A DNA stretch of 64,000 nucleotides, taken from contig BRXU01000002.1 in assembly GCA_030267565.1 (NCBI GenBank), positions 5,207,501 through 5,271,500 of the forward strand, in the 5' to 3' direction. How positions within the stretch are numbered: position 1 is the stretch's first letter; each line of letters begins with the position of its first letter. Below are positions 35,052 to 45,224 of this stretch, one piece after another. The translations under genes were made by a program, and so were the position numbers. Under the pieces are notes generated by a model, which worked only from the letters and a program-made list of their open reading frames with translations, was not told the origin of the DNA and made no database searches. The DNA comes from Pleodorina starrii. Taxonomy: Eukaryota > Chlorophyta > Chlorophyceae > Chlamydomonadales > Volvocaceae.

Positions 35052-36682
35052 TAGTGGGGCAGGGCGGCCCCACCCTGGGGCTCCGGCGGCACGGCATCAA
35101 GGGCGGCGAACGTGTTGCCCAGGGGGATGCGAGCACCAGTGTCCCCCCGGGCGGGGCTGCGGCTCCGGCTGTGGCTGCGCCCGCGGCCAGGGGAGGAGGG
35201 GCGTTTCTGGCCTCGACCGCCAACGGTGGTGAAGCCGTCCACGTCCATGCGGGCCCGGCCCGCCGGCGCGGGGGTCACAGGAGTCCGGCCGGCGGCGGGG
35301 GGCGGGGACCCCCCTCCCGTCGGGTGGCCGACGGGAGCGGCGGCGGGGGGCACCGAAGCGGCCGGGGTGGGAGTGCCGCCGGCATCAGAGCTTGCGCCGG
35401 CAGCTGAGTTACCGGCGGCAGCGGCGCCAGGGGCGGCCGGGCCGCCAGGGGCGGCCGGGCCGCCGGGGGCGGCCGGGCCGCCGGGGGCGGCCGGGCCGCC
35501 GAGGGCGGCCGGGCCGTCGGGGGCTGCTTGGCTCGCCGGGGCGGTGGGGGACGGGGGCTGGGGAGCCGGGGTCGTGGCCGGGGCCGTGGCCGGACCCGTG
35601 GCTGCAGCAGCGCTCGGCGCCGCCTCTACCGTGGTGTTCGGGGCCAGTGCGGCAGCGGCGCCCGGGGCGGCCGCCGCAGCGGCGGCCAGGGCGGGGCCCG
35701 CCGCCAGGTCACTCCCGGCCGGGGCGGGGGTTCCAACGGGCGCGAGGCCCGGGGCGCCACGGGCGGGGGCGGGGGGCGGGGCGCCAGCGGGGAGGCCGCG
35801 TGCACCCGATAGGCCCACGGCCGATCCGCTGGCCCCGGGCCCCCCCGCCGCTGGGGCGGGGCCGGGAGGCCCGCGGGGCGGTGGAGGCCGGCGGGCCCCC
35901 GCGTCCCCCCACGCCGCCCCGGCCGAGCCGCGGGCGGCGGAGCGCAGCATGACGAGCTGCAGGCGATACTGGTCGTAGTCGACAGCGCTCGCCTGGAGGA
36001 CCATGCCGGGCACCCGCATCTGGAAGACTCCCGTGGTCGGGAGTGGGGCCTCCGCACCGGGGACGACCCGGACGAGGAAGCCATAAGCCGTCCGGAGGCC
36101 GGGCAGCGAGGAGGGCTCAGTAAAGCCCTCGGCGGAGAGGACCCGCATGCCAGCGAACCACGACGCGAGCTGCACCTTGACAGTGGCCGCCGTGGTGCCA
36201 GCGGGCCAGCCCCCCACGAGGAGGCAGCGAGTCGACGGGTCGTCGACGTCCTCGGTTCCGGTGACGAGCCAACGGACGGCGTCGTGGCCCTCGGCCGGGA
36301 AGGCGGTCACCAGAAGTCCCTCTTGGTAGAGAGACTTGAGACCGGGGATGAGCGCCTCGTGCAGGTCGAGGTGTACGCGGAGCGTGACGTTGCGCCCGCT
36401 GATGTCCATTCGGAAGGCACTGCCCCATCCGGGCTCGGGGTGGCCCAACTGCCGGGCCTGAGCCTTGAGAGGCTGAAGACGCTCCGCCAGGCAGGCACGA
36501 ATCCGCTGGCGAAGGGGAAAGAGGTCGATGCGACGAGCATCGACAATGATGGCATCGAGGCGAAGCCGGCGCACGCCGCTGTTGCGCAAGGCCTCCGTAA
36601 CTGCAGGGAGAAAAGGTGGTAAATCTATGACCGGTATGGAAGAGCGGGGCCGAGCCCGAGGTGGTCGATTGGCGGCGGACAT
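35051..36682 (-). CDS. LINE ORF1 protein
   Basis: 543 residues. The N-terminal half has a globular appearance, including CLLVGGWP and AYGFLVRV, which could be the two RNP-like strands of an RRM-like fold (inference). The second half is low complexity: Ala/Pro/Gly-rich, with a 5-fold AAPGGP-type repeat near residue 400, then Arg/Ser-rich (SPGRGRSHSRSRSPARG), suited to RNA binding. LINE ORF1 proteins coat the element RNA. No CCHC knuckle was seen. The stop codon shares its last base with the ORF2 start. Confidence 0.85.
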   Translation of the reverse strand: MSAANRPPRARPRSSIPVIDLPPFLPAVTEALRNSGVRRLRLDAIIVDARRIDLFPLRQRIRACLAERLQPLKAQARQLGHPEPGWGSAFRMDISGRNVTLRVHLDLHEALIPGLKSLYQEGLLVTAFPAEGHDAVRWLVTGTEDVDDPSTRCLLVGGWPAGTTAATVKVQLASWFAGMRVLSAEGFTEPSSLPGLRTAYGFLVRVVPGAEAPLPTTGVFQMRVPGMVLQASAVDYDQYRLQLVMLRSAARGSAGAAWGDAGARRPPPPRGPPGPAPAAGGPGASGSAVGLSGARGLPAGAPPPAPARGAPGLAPVGTPAPAGSDLAAGPALAAAAAAAPGAAAALAPNTTVEAAPSAAAATGPATAPATTPAPQPPSPTAPASQAAPDGPAALGGPAAPGGPAAPGGPAAPGGPAAPGAAAAGNSAAGASSDAGGTPTPAASVPPAAAPVGHPTGGGSPPPAAGRTPVTPAPAGRARMDVDGFTTVGGRGQKRPSSPGRGRSHSRSRSPARGDTGARIPLGNTFAALDAVPPEPQGGAALPH

Positions 36683-36709
36683 AGTGGCATTATTTGATGT
36701 CGTGGCAAG

Positions 36710-36815
36710 GTTAGGCTAACGTTCAGGCTAACGTTCAGGCTAACGTTCAGGCTAACGTTCAGGCTAACGCCCCATGTTTAGGCTAACGTTCAGGCTAACG
36801 TTCAGGCTAACGCCC
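36710..36815 (-). repeat. 12-bp repeats at the LINE 5' end
   Basis: Tandem GTTAGCCTGAAC units in two blocks, each opening with GGGGC (at 36811-36815 and about 36768-36772). The element thus seems to begin with two copies of its own 5' terminus. Repeated 5' monomers act as promoters in some other LINEs; that role is not shown here. Confidence 0.8.
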
Positions 36816-36824
36816 CAAAGTTAG
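36816..36824. repeat. Target-site duplication, LINE 5' side
   Basis: CAAAGTTAG, followed by TCGCCGCTCG, which is the continuation of the interrupted monomer. Confidence 0.9.
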
Positions 36825-38230
36825 TCGCCGCTCGTCGCGGCTCGTCGCGGGTCGCGTCGTCGCCGCTCGTTATTCGTCGCCGCTCGCCGCCGCTCACTGC
36901 CGCGTGGCGTAGCGTAGCGTAGCGTAGCGTAGCGTAGCATCGCGTCGCGTACCATAGTGTAGTGCAGCGCGCACGATCGTAAATCGGCTCCGAAACCCCG
37001 ACGCGTAAAGTGCGTAAATATTTTTTTGCGTCGCGGGATGTGCTGCTCGCATATAGATATATCATAGAAATCATTTATGTGCGATATCATAGCGTTAGGC
37101 TTGTCAAAGTTAGTCGCCTTGCGATTTGCGAGGAAAATGCGATCGTGCACTCGCGCTACTTAGGATGCTGCATAGCATAGCGTAGCGTAGCGTAGCGTAG
37201 CGTAGCGTAGCGTAGCGTAGCGTAGCGTAGCGTAGCGTAGCGTAGCGTAGCGTAGCGTAGCGTAGCGTAGCGTAGCGTAGCGTAGCGTAGCGTAGCGTAG
37301 CGTAGCGTAGCGTAGCGTAGCGTAGCGTAGCGTAGCGTAGCGTAGCGTAGCGTAGCGTAGCGTAGCGTTGCGTAGCGGATCGTAGCGTAGCGTAGCGGAG
37401 CGTATCGCGGAGCATAGCGTCGCGTCGTGTAGTCGGCGAATAAAGTCGTGCGCGCCTGCGCAGCGCTCCGCTGCGTTCTGCTGCGCTTCGTTACGCTGTC
37501 GCTCGCTCGCTCGCTCGCTCGGTTTCATCGCTTTAACGCAAGTCGGCGATTAAAGCCGCGCACGCTCCGCTGCGCTCGGCTCAAAGTTAGTCGCCGCTCG
37601 TCGCGGCTCGTCGCGGGTCGCGTCGTCGCCGCTCGTTATTCGTCGCCGCTCGCCGCCGCTCACTGCCGCGTGGCGTAGCGTAGCGTAGCGTAGCGTAGCG
37701 TAGCATCGCGTCGCGTACCATAGTGTAGTGCAGCGCGCACGATCGTAAATCGGCTCCGAAACCCCGACGCGTAAAGTGCGTAATTTTTTTTTTGCGTCGC
37801 GGGATGTGCTGCTCGCATATAGATATATCATAGAAATCATTTATGTGCGATATCATAGCGTTAGGCTTGTCAAAGTTAGTCGCCTTGCGATTTGCGAGGA
37901 AAATGCGATCGTGCACTCGCGCTACTTAGGATGCTGCATAGCGTTGCATAGCGTTGCGTAGCGGAGCGTAACGAAGCATAGCGGAGCGTATCGCGGAGCG
38001 TAACGAAGCATAGCGGAGCGTATCGCGGAGCATAGCGTCGCGTCGTGTAGTCGGCGAATAAAGTCGTGCGCGCCTGTCGCCTCGTCGCGGCTCGTCGTGG
38101 CTCGCGTCGTCGCCGCTCGTTATTCGTTGCCGCTTGCCGCCGCTCACCGCCGCGTAGCGTAGCGTAGCGTAGCGTAGCGTAGCATCGCGTCGCGTACCAT
38201 AGTGTAGTGCAGCGTGAACGATCGTAAATC
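36825..38230. repeat. Satellite monomers, second cluster (right of the LINE)
   Basis: The remainder of the monomer split by the LINE, then a monomer starting near 36984 that is lengthened to about 770 bp by its TAGCG tract, then a shortened one from about 37750. Confidence 0.85.
37176..37369. repeat. Expanded TAGCG pentanucleotide tract
   Basis: About 37 uninterrupted TAGCG units. Other monomers carry only about 4 to 11 units at the same position. Confidence 0.95.
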
Positions 38231-39030
38231 GCACGTCACATTTCAACGTGCACGATTGAAGTCGCGCACACGCCTTCCCGCGGAGCATAGTGTAGTGGAG
38301 CATCGTGTCGCGTCGCGTCGCATCGCATCGCGTCGCGTCCCGTAGTGCAGCGCAGCATGCACGATCGCATTGCAATGCTACGCAACGCAACACGACGTCG
38401 CGTCGTCGCGTCATGTAGCCTAGCATAGCGTAGCGTAGCATAGCATTGCGTAGCGGATCGTAATGGAGCATAGCGGAGCATAGTGTGGAGCATCACGGAG
38501 CGTAGCATAGCGTCGCATCGCGTCATGTAACGTAGTGTAGCCGTCGCGTGGCGTCGCGTCGCGTCGTGTCATGCGTGTCGCGTCGCGTCATGTTGCGTCG
38601 CGTCGTGTCGTGTCGTGTTACGTCGCGTCGTGTCACGTCACGTCGCGTCGTGTCGCGTCACGTCGCGTCGCGCAGCGTCGCGTCGCATCGTGTAGTGCAG
38701 CGCAGCATGCACGATCACATTGCAATGCTACACAACGCAACTAACACGACGTCGCGTCGTCGCGTCATGTAGCCTAGCGTAGCATAGTGTAGCATAGTGT
38801 AGCATAGCGTTGCGTAGCGGATCGTAATGGAGCGTAGCGGAGTGTAGCATGGAGCATCGCGGAGCGTAGCATAGCATCACGTCGCGTCACGTAACACGGT
38901 GTAGCGTCGCGTCGCGTTGCGTCGCATCGCGTCATGTAGTCTAGCATAGCGTAGTGTAGCATAGCGTTGCGTAGCGAATCGTAATGGAGCATAGCGTCGC
39001 ATCGCATCGCGTCGCGTCGCATCCGCATCC
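38230..39030. repeat. GTCGC/TAGCG-rich satellite stretch, copy 2
   Basis: Nearly identical to 25.19-25.99 kb at a constant offset of 13038 bp. Confidence 0.85.
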
Positions 39031-39144
39031 GCAAGGGGCGCTACGGCAGCCCGCGGCCCAAAGGGCGCGCGCTTGTCGCCGTAGCGCCTCTAGCGTAGCT
39101 AGAGAAGCGGAGGCCTTACCTCGACTGAAATGTAGTCCGTCCGA

Positions 39145-39750
39145 TGTTCCCGGAGCAATCGAAGATTGCTCCGGGAAGGAGCAATCGAAGATTGCGGAGG
39201 GATACGACTTCCCGGAGCAATCGAAGATTGCTCCGGGAAGGAGCAATCGAAGATTGCGGAGGGATACGACCCCATAATTGTGCGTCAGTGATCCGTCCGC
39301 CGTCACAGGGCAAGTAGTGCGCTCTGGGCTTTGGCAGCCAGAAGTTTTCAGGAGATTGCATTCGCTATTGTTAGCGCCACTTTTTCGAGTCGGAGGAGCG
39401 TGCGCGGCTGTGCAAAGTGGGCGACAAGTGTCCATGGCAAGTCGACTATGCAGCGCGCGCCGCCAAAAGGCCCCGAAAATGGGCCGTTCAATAAATGTTT
39501 TACAGGGATCATATGACATAAAATTCTGGGTGGGAAGAGGCTATGTGAAGTGGACTCGCAAAACCGTGGACCTGACTCGTGCGAACCAAGTAATGGCGAC
39601 CTTAGAACAAAAGATACAAAAGGCAAACACCATATAGAAAATAGAATAGAAGGATGCAAATTACGAGCCGGAAAGCAAGCGGGTGGGACAAGAGTACAAC
39701 TACCGGTTAGACATAGTTCTGCACCTGGTCAGTGTATGTGCGAGTATGCG
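39145..39750. repeat. Hairpin modules and single 403-bp monomer, copy 2
   Basis: The hairpin pair (39145-39269) matches copy 1. The following 403-bp monomer is present once. It starts like the first monomer of copy 1 (CCAGAAGTTTTCAGG) and continues like the second (CCACTTTTTCGAG). Confidence 0.85.
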
Positions 39751-41100
39751 AGTGTGTGTGAGTGAGTGAGTGTGAGTGCGCGTGTGCGTGTGTGTGAGTG
39801 AGTGTGTGTGTGTGAGTGTGTGAGTGCGTGCATGCGTGCGTGTGTGCGTGCGTAAGTGCATGAGTGCGTGAGTGCGTGAGTGCATGAGTGCGTGAGTGCA
39901 TGAGTGCATGAGTGCGTGAGTGCATGAGTGCGTAAGTGCATGAGTGTGTGAATGTGCGGGAGTGCGTGAATGTGAGGGAGTGAGGGAGTGAGGGAGTGAG
40001 GGAGTGAGGGAGTGAGGGAGTGAGGGAGTGAGGGAGTGAGGGAGTGAGGGAGTGAGGGAGTGAGGGAGTGAGGGAGTGAGGGAGTGAGGGAGTGAGGGAG
40101 TGAGGGAGTGAGGGAGTGAGGGAGTGAGGGAGCGTGAGGGAGCGTGAGGGAGCGTGAGGGAGCGTGAGGGAGCGTGAGGGAGCGTGAGGGAGCGTGAGGG
40201 AGCGTGAGGGAGCGTGAGGGAGCGTGAGGGAGCGTGAGGGAGCATGAGGGAGCGTGAGGGAGCGTGAGGGAGCGTGAGGGAGCGTGAGGGAGCGTGAGGG
40301 AGCGTGAGGGAGCGTGAGGGAGCGTGAGGGAGTGTGAGGGAGCGTGAGGGAGCATGAGGGAGCATGAGGGAGCGTGAGGGAGCGTGAGGGAGCGTGAGGG
40401 AGCGTGAGGGAGCGTGAGGGAGCGTGAGGGAGCATGAGGGAGCATGAGGGAGCGTGAGGGAGCGTGAGGGAGTGTGAGGGAGCGTGAGGGAGCGTGAGGG
40501 AGTGTGAGGGAGCATGAGGGAGCGTGAGGGAGCGTGAGGGAGCGTGAGGGAGCGTGAGGGAGCGTGAGGGAGCGTGAGGGAGCGTGAGGGAGCGTGAGGG
40601 AGCGTGAGGGAGCGTGAGGGAGCGTGAGGGAGCATGAGGGAGCGTGAGGGAGCGTGAGGAAGCGTGAGGGAGCATGAGGGGGCATGAGGGGGCATGAGGG
40701 AGCGTGAGGGAGTGTGAGGGAGCATGAGGGAGCGTGAGGGAGCGTGAGGGAGCGTGAGGGAGCATGAGGGAGCGTGAGGGAGCATGAGGGAGCGTGAGGG
40801 AGCGTGAGGTAGCGTGAGGGAGCATGAGGGGGCATGAGGGGGCATGAGGGAGCGTGAGGGAGCGTGAGAGAGCATGAGGGAGCATGAGGGAGCGTGAGGG
40901 AGCGTGAAGGAGCGTGAGGGAGCGTGAAGGAGCGTGAGGGAGTGTGAGGGAGCGTGAGGGAGTGTGTGAGTGCGTGTGAGTGCGTGTGAGTACGTGTGAG
41001 TGCATTTGAGTGCGTGTGAGTGCGTGGTGCGTGTGAGTGCGTGTGAGTGCGTGTGAGTGCGTGTGAGTGCGTGTGTGTGTGTGAGTGTGTGTGTGGGGGG
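39750..41100. repeat. GT-rich, 8-bp and 10-bp minisatellites, copy 2
   Basis: Same order as copy 1. The octamer block (about 39972-40130) is slightly longer and the 10-bp array (40131-40966, about 83 units) slightly shorter. Variant units occur in largely the same order in both copies. Confidence 0.95.
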
Positions 41101-41222
41101 GGGGGGAGTGAGTGACTGTCGCTCCGTACACTCGGCCCACCCGGCCAAATCGTACTCGCTCTGACACTCCTCCTTCTTCACAAAAAAATTGCTCCGGGCA
41201 ATGAAGCGAAGCTTCATGGGTC

Positions 41223-43800
41223 ATGTAATGCCTTTTTTTGGGCTTTTCGCTTTTCGTTTCGGCATTTCTCATCGCAAATTACATTCTGTATTTCGGGATA
41301 TGCATCCGTACGCATGTTCAGCCATGTTTGAGTTTGTGTTAGTTTCCGCTGATCGCGGCCGAAGTCGCATGAGCGCCTCCGCGCCGGGAAATCATCGCAA
41401 TTGCTATCCAACGTTTCATAATGGAATTGTGACATGGCGGCGCGATGTGAATCGAATTGCTATCGTGAAGTATAATTGCTCGGCTCCGAAACCCCGACGC
41501 GTAAAGTGCGTAAATTTTTCTTGCGTCGCGGGATGTGCTGCTCGCATATAGATATATCATAGAAATCATTTATGTGCGATATCATAGCGTTAGGCTTGTC
41601 AAAGTTAGTCGCCTTGCGATTTGTGAGGAAAATGCGATCGTGCACTCGCGCTACTTAGGATGCTGCATAGCATAGCGTAGCGTAGCGTAGCGTAGCGTAG
41701 CGTAGCGTAGCGTTGCGTAGCGGATCGTAACGAAGCATAGCGGAGCGTATCGCGGAGCATAGCGTCGCGTCGTGTAGTCGGCGAATAAAGTCGTGCGCGC
41801 CTGCGCAGCGCTCCGCTGCGTTCTGCTGCGCTTCGTTACGCTGTCGCTCGCTCGCTCGCTCGCTCGGTTTCATCGCTTTAACGCAAGTCGGCGATTAAAG
41901 CCGCGCACGCTCCGCTGCGCTCGGCTCAAAGTTAGTCGCCGCTCGTCGCGGCTCGTCGCGGGTCGCGTCGTCGCCGCTCGTTATTCGTCGCCGCTCGCCG
42001 CCGCTCACTGCCGCGTGGCGTAGCGTAGCGTAGCGTAGCGTAGCGTAGCGTAGCATCGCGTCGCGTACCATAGTGTAGTGCAGCGCGCACGATCGTAAAT
42101 CGGCTCCGAAACCCCGACGCGTAAAGTGCGTAAATTTTTTTTTGCGTCGCGGGATGTGCTGCTCGCATATAGATATATCATAGAAATCATTTATGTGCGA
42201 TATCATAGCGTTAGGCTTGTCAAAGTTAGTCGCCTTGCGATTTGTGAGGAAAATGCGATCGTGCACTCGCGCTACTTAGGATGCTGCATAGCATAGCGTA
42301 GCGTAGCGTAGCGTAGCGTAGCGTTGCGTAGCGGATCGTAGCGTAGCGTAGCGGAGCGTATCGCGGAGCATAGCGTCGCGTCGTGTAGTCGGCGAATAAA
42401 GTCGTGCGCGCCTGCGCAGCGCTCCGCTGCGTTCTGCTGCGCTTCGTTACGCTGTCGCTCGCTCGCTCGCTCGCTCGGTTTCATCGCTTTAACGCAAGTC
42501 GGCGATTAAAGCCGCGCACGCTCCGCTGCGCTCGGCTCAAAGTTAGTCGCCGCTCGTCGCGGCTCGTCGCGGGTCGCGTCGTCGCCGCTCGTTATTCGTC
42601 GCCGCTCGCCGCCGCTCACTGCCGCGTGGCGTAGCGTAGCGTAGCGTAGCGTAGCGTAGCATCACGTCGCGTACCATAGTGTAGTGCAGCGCGCACGATC
42701 GTAAATCGGCTCCGAAACCCCGACGCGTAAAGTGCGTAATTTTTTTTTGCGTCGCGGGATGTGCTGCTCGCATATAGATATATCATAGAAATCATTTATG
42801 TGCGATATCATAGCGTTAGGCTTGTCAAAGTTAGTCGCCTTGCGATTTGTGAGGAAAATGCGATCGTGCACTCGCGCTACTTAGGATGCTGCATAGCATA
42901 GCGTAGCGTAGCGTAGCGTAGCGTAGCGTAGCGTAGCGTAGCGTAGCGTAGCGTAGCGTTGCGTAGCGGATCGTAGCGTAGCGTAGCGGAGCGTATCGCG
43001 GAGCATAGCGTCGCGTCGTGTAGTCGGCGAATAAAGTCGTGCGCGCCTGCGCAGCGCTCCGCTGCGTTCTGCTGCGCTTCGTTACGCTGTCGCTCGCTCG
43101 CTCGCTCGCTCGGTTTCATCGCTTTAACGCAAGTCGGCGATTAAAGCCGCGCACGCTCCGCTGCGCTCGGCTCAAAGTTAGTCGCCGCTCGTCGCGGCTC
43201 GTCGCGGGTCGCGTCGTCGCCGCTCGTTATTCGTCGCCGCTCGCCGCCGCTCACTGCCGCGTGGCGTAGCGTAGCGTAGCGTAGCGTAGCATCGCGTCGC
43301 GTACCATAGTGTAGTGCAGCGCGCACGATCGTAAATCGGCTCCGAAACCCCGACGCGTAAAGTGCGTAAATTTTTTTTTGCGTCGCGGGATGTGCTGCTC
43401 GCATATAGATATATCATAGAAATCATTTATGTGCGATATCATAGCGTTAGGCTTGTCAAAGTTAGTCGCCTTGCGATTTGCGAGGAAAATGCGATCGTGC
43501 ACTCGCGCTACTTAGGATGCTGCATAGCATAGCGTAGCGTAGCGTAGCGTTGCATAGCGTTGCATAGCGTTGCGTAGCGGAGCGTAACGAAGCATAGCGG
43601 AGCGTATCGCGGAGCATAGCGTCGCGTCGTGTAGTCGGCGAATAAAGTCGTGCGCGCCTGTCGCCTCGTCGCGGCTCGTCGTGGCTCGCGTCGTCGCCGC
43701 TCGTTACTCGTTGCCGCTCGCCGCCGCTCACCGCCGCGTAGCGTACCGTAGCGTAGCGTAGCATCGCGTCGCGTACCATAGTGTAGTGCAGCGTGAACGA
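41223..43800. repeat. Satellite monomers, third cluster
   Basis: The ATGTAATGCC segment, then monomers starting near 41482, 42103, 42706 and 43339 (periods about 621, 603 and 633 bp). Length differences come mainly from the TAGCG tracts. Confidence 0.88.
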
Positions 43801-44674
43801 TCGTAAATCGCACGTCACATTTCAACGTGCACGATTGAAGTCGCGCACACGCCTTCCCGCGGAGCATAGTGTAGTGTAGCGTCGTGTCGCGTCGCGTCGC
43901 ATCGCATCGCGTCGCGTCCCGTAGTGCAGCGCAGCATGCACGATCGCATTGCAATGCTACGCAACGCAACACGACGTCGCGTCGTCGCGTTATGTAGCCT
44001 AGCATAGCGTAGCGTAGCATAGCATTGCGTAGCGGATCGTAATGGAGCATAGCGGAGCATAGTGTGGAGCATCACGGAGCGTAGCATAGCGTCGCATCGC
44101 GTCATGTAACGTAGTGTAGCGTCGCGTTGCGTCGCGTCGCGTCGTGTCATGCGTGTCGCGTCGCGTCATGTTGCGTCGCGTCGTGTCGTGTCGCGTTACG
44201 TCGCGTCGTGTCACGTCACGTCGCGTCGCGTCGCGTCACGTCGCGTCGCGTAGCGTCGCGTCGCATCGTGTAGTGCAGCGCAGCATGCACGATCACATTG
44301 CAATGCTACACAACGCAACTAACACGACGTCGCGTCGTCGCGTCATGTAGCCTAGCGTAGCATACTGTAGCATAGCGTAGCATAGCGTTGCGTAGCGGAT
44401 CGTAATGGAGCGTAGCGGCGTGTAGCATGGAGCATCGCGGAGCGTAGCATAGCATCACGTCGCGTCACGTAACATGGTGTAGCGTCGCGTTGCGTCGCAT
44501 CGCGTCATGTAGCCTAGCATAGCGTAGTGTAGCATAGCGTTGCGTAGCGAATCGTAATGGAGCATAGCGTCGCGTCGCGTCGCGTCGCATCGCGTCGCGT
44601 CGCATCGCGTCGCGTCGCGTCCGCATCCGCAAGGGGCGCTACGGCAGCCCGCGGCCCAAAGGGCGCGCGCTTGT
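43800..44674. repeat. GTCGC/TAGCG-rich stretch, copy 3, and right edge
   Basis: A more diverged copy of the stretches at 25.2 and 38.2 kb. It stops at GCGCGCGCTTGT, after which unique sequence begins. Confidence 0.8.
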
Positions 44675-44918
44675 AGGATTGCCCATGTCCGTGTGCCCGT
44701 GGGACGTGGGACGTGGGAAGTAATTGGACAAGTGTAGACTTTCGGCCAACGGAAAGGCTGCAGAAGTAAAAGATTACATTCTTTATTGCACGGTAAATTT
44801 ATTATTGGAACCCAACATCGCATGAGTACAAACCAGTTTGGCAGTCTCCATGGACCGCGGCCGAGGTCAAACCAACACCTCTCGGCCTATAATTAATTCC
44901 AGAAGATTCATCGTTCCT
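44675..44918. other. Spacer between satellite and inverted repeat
   Basis: No gene or repeat recognised beyond two copies of GGGACGTGGGACGTGG-like sequence near 44700. Confidence 0.3.
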
Positions 44919-45224
44919 TATGGCGGATTTCAGTTCGAATTGTGGATTTTGCGCTGTCCTTGAAAGCTGGTGGAAGTGGAAGTGAAAGTGCGAAAGTGGG
45001 TTCTGGAGCGCGTGGACTGGGGTCCTCACACCAGCTCACGCCTCCACATCTTTGCTGGCAGAAAGCAGGCACTTTGCTTGATCAGCTGCTGAAAAGCGGG
45101 AGGCGTGAGGACCGCGCCGTGCGCCAATCCGCCGCTCCAGAACCCACTTTCGCACTTTCACTTCCACTTCCACCAGCTTTCAAGGACAGCGCAAAATCCA
45201 CAATTCGAACTGAAATCCGCCATA
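44919..45224. repeat. 92-bp perfect inverted repeat with 122-bp spacer
   Basis: The arms 44919-45010 and 45133-45224 are exact reverse complements over 92 bp. The spacer is itself partly self-complementary (CCTCACGCCTCC near 45025 against GGAGGCGTGAGG near 45100). A transcript of either strand would fold into one long hairpin. It could be a small-RNA precursor or a foldback/MITE element. No clear target-site duplication was seen at its ends. Confidence 0.9.

Larger units (their letters stand above)
29980..36815 (-). mobile_element. Full-length L1-like non-LTR retrotransposon
   Basis: A 6.8-kb LINE on the minus strand inserted into a satellite monomer and bounded by 9-bp duplications. From 5' to 3' it has a start made of 12-bp GTTAGCCTGAAC repeats (36815-36710), ORF1 (36682-35051), ORF2 (35051-30144) and a short 3' UTR with three hairpins and a TGTAA about 10 nt from the end. 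Both ORFs are uninterrupted, so the insertion looks recent. The architecture (APE endonuclease, reverse transcriptase, C-terminal Cys/His motif) fits the L1 clade. Whether it belongs to the ZeppL group known from Chlamydomonas centromeres cannot be decided here. Confidence 0.93.
23844..44674. repeat. Satellite domain with higher-order repeats
   Basis: About 21 kb of nested repeats, interrupted by one LINE. The higher-order unit runs: a 250-bp segment beginning ATGTAATGCC, one to several monomers of about 600 bp, a GTCGC-rich stretch, an edge segment with a CTCTAGC-GTA-GCTAGAG hairpin, a hairpin block, a 403-bp monomer, then 8-bp and 10-bp minisatellites. Copies begin near 23914, 28651 and 41223. 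The stretch 25.19-28.7 kb is nearly identical to 38.23-41.27 kb. The left edge (TGTCGCCGTAGCGCC) and right edge (GCGCGCGCTTGT) meet at one internal point of the unit. Long open frames inside are by-products of stop-poor repeats. Confidence 0.9.

Noticed and set aside
23844..44674. Helitron, based on the hairpin near the left edge
   Set aside because: The ends lack the TC start and CTRR end, and no Rep/helicase is present. Only the hairpin is suggestive.
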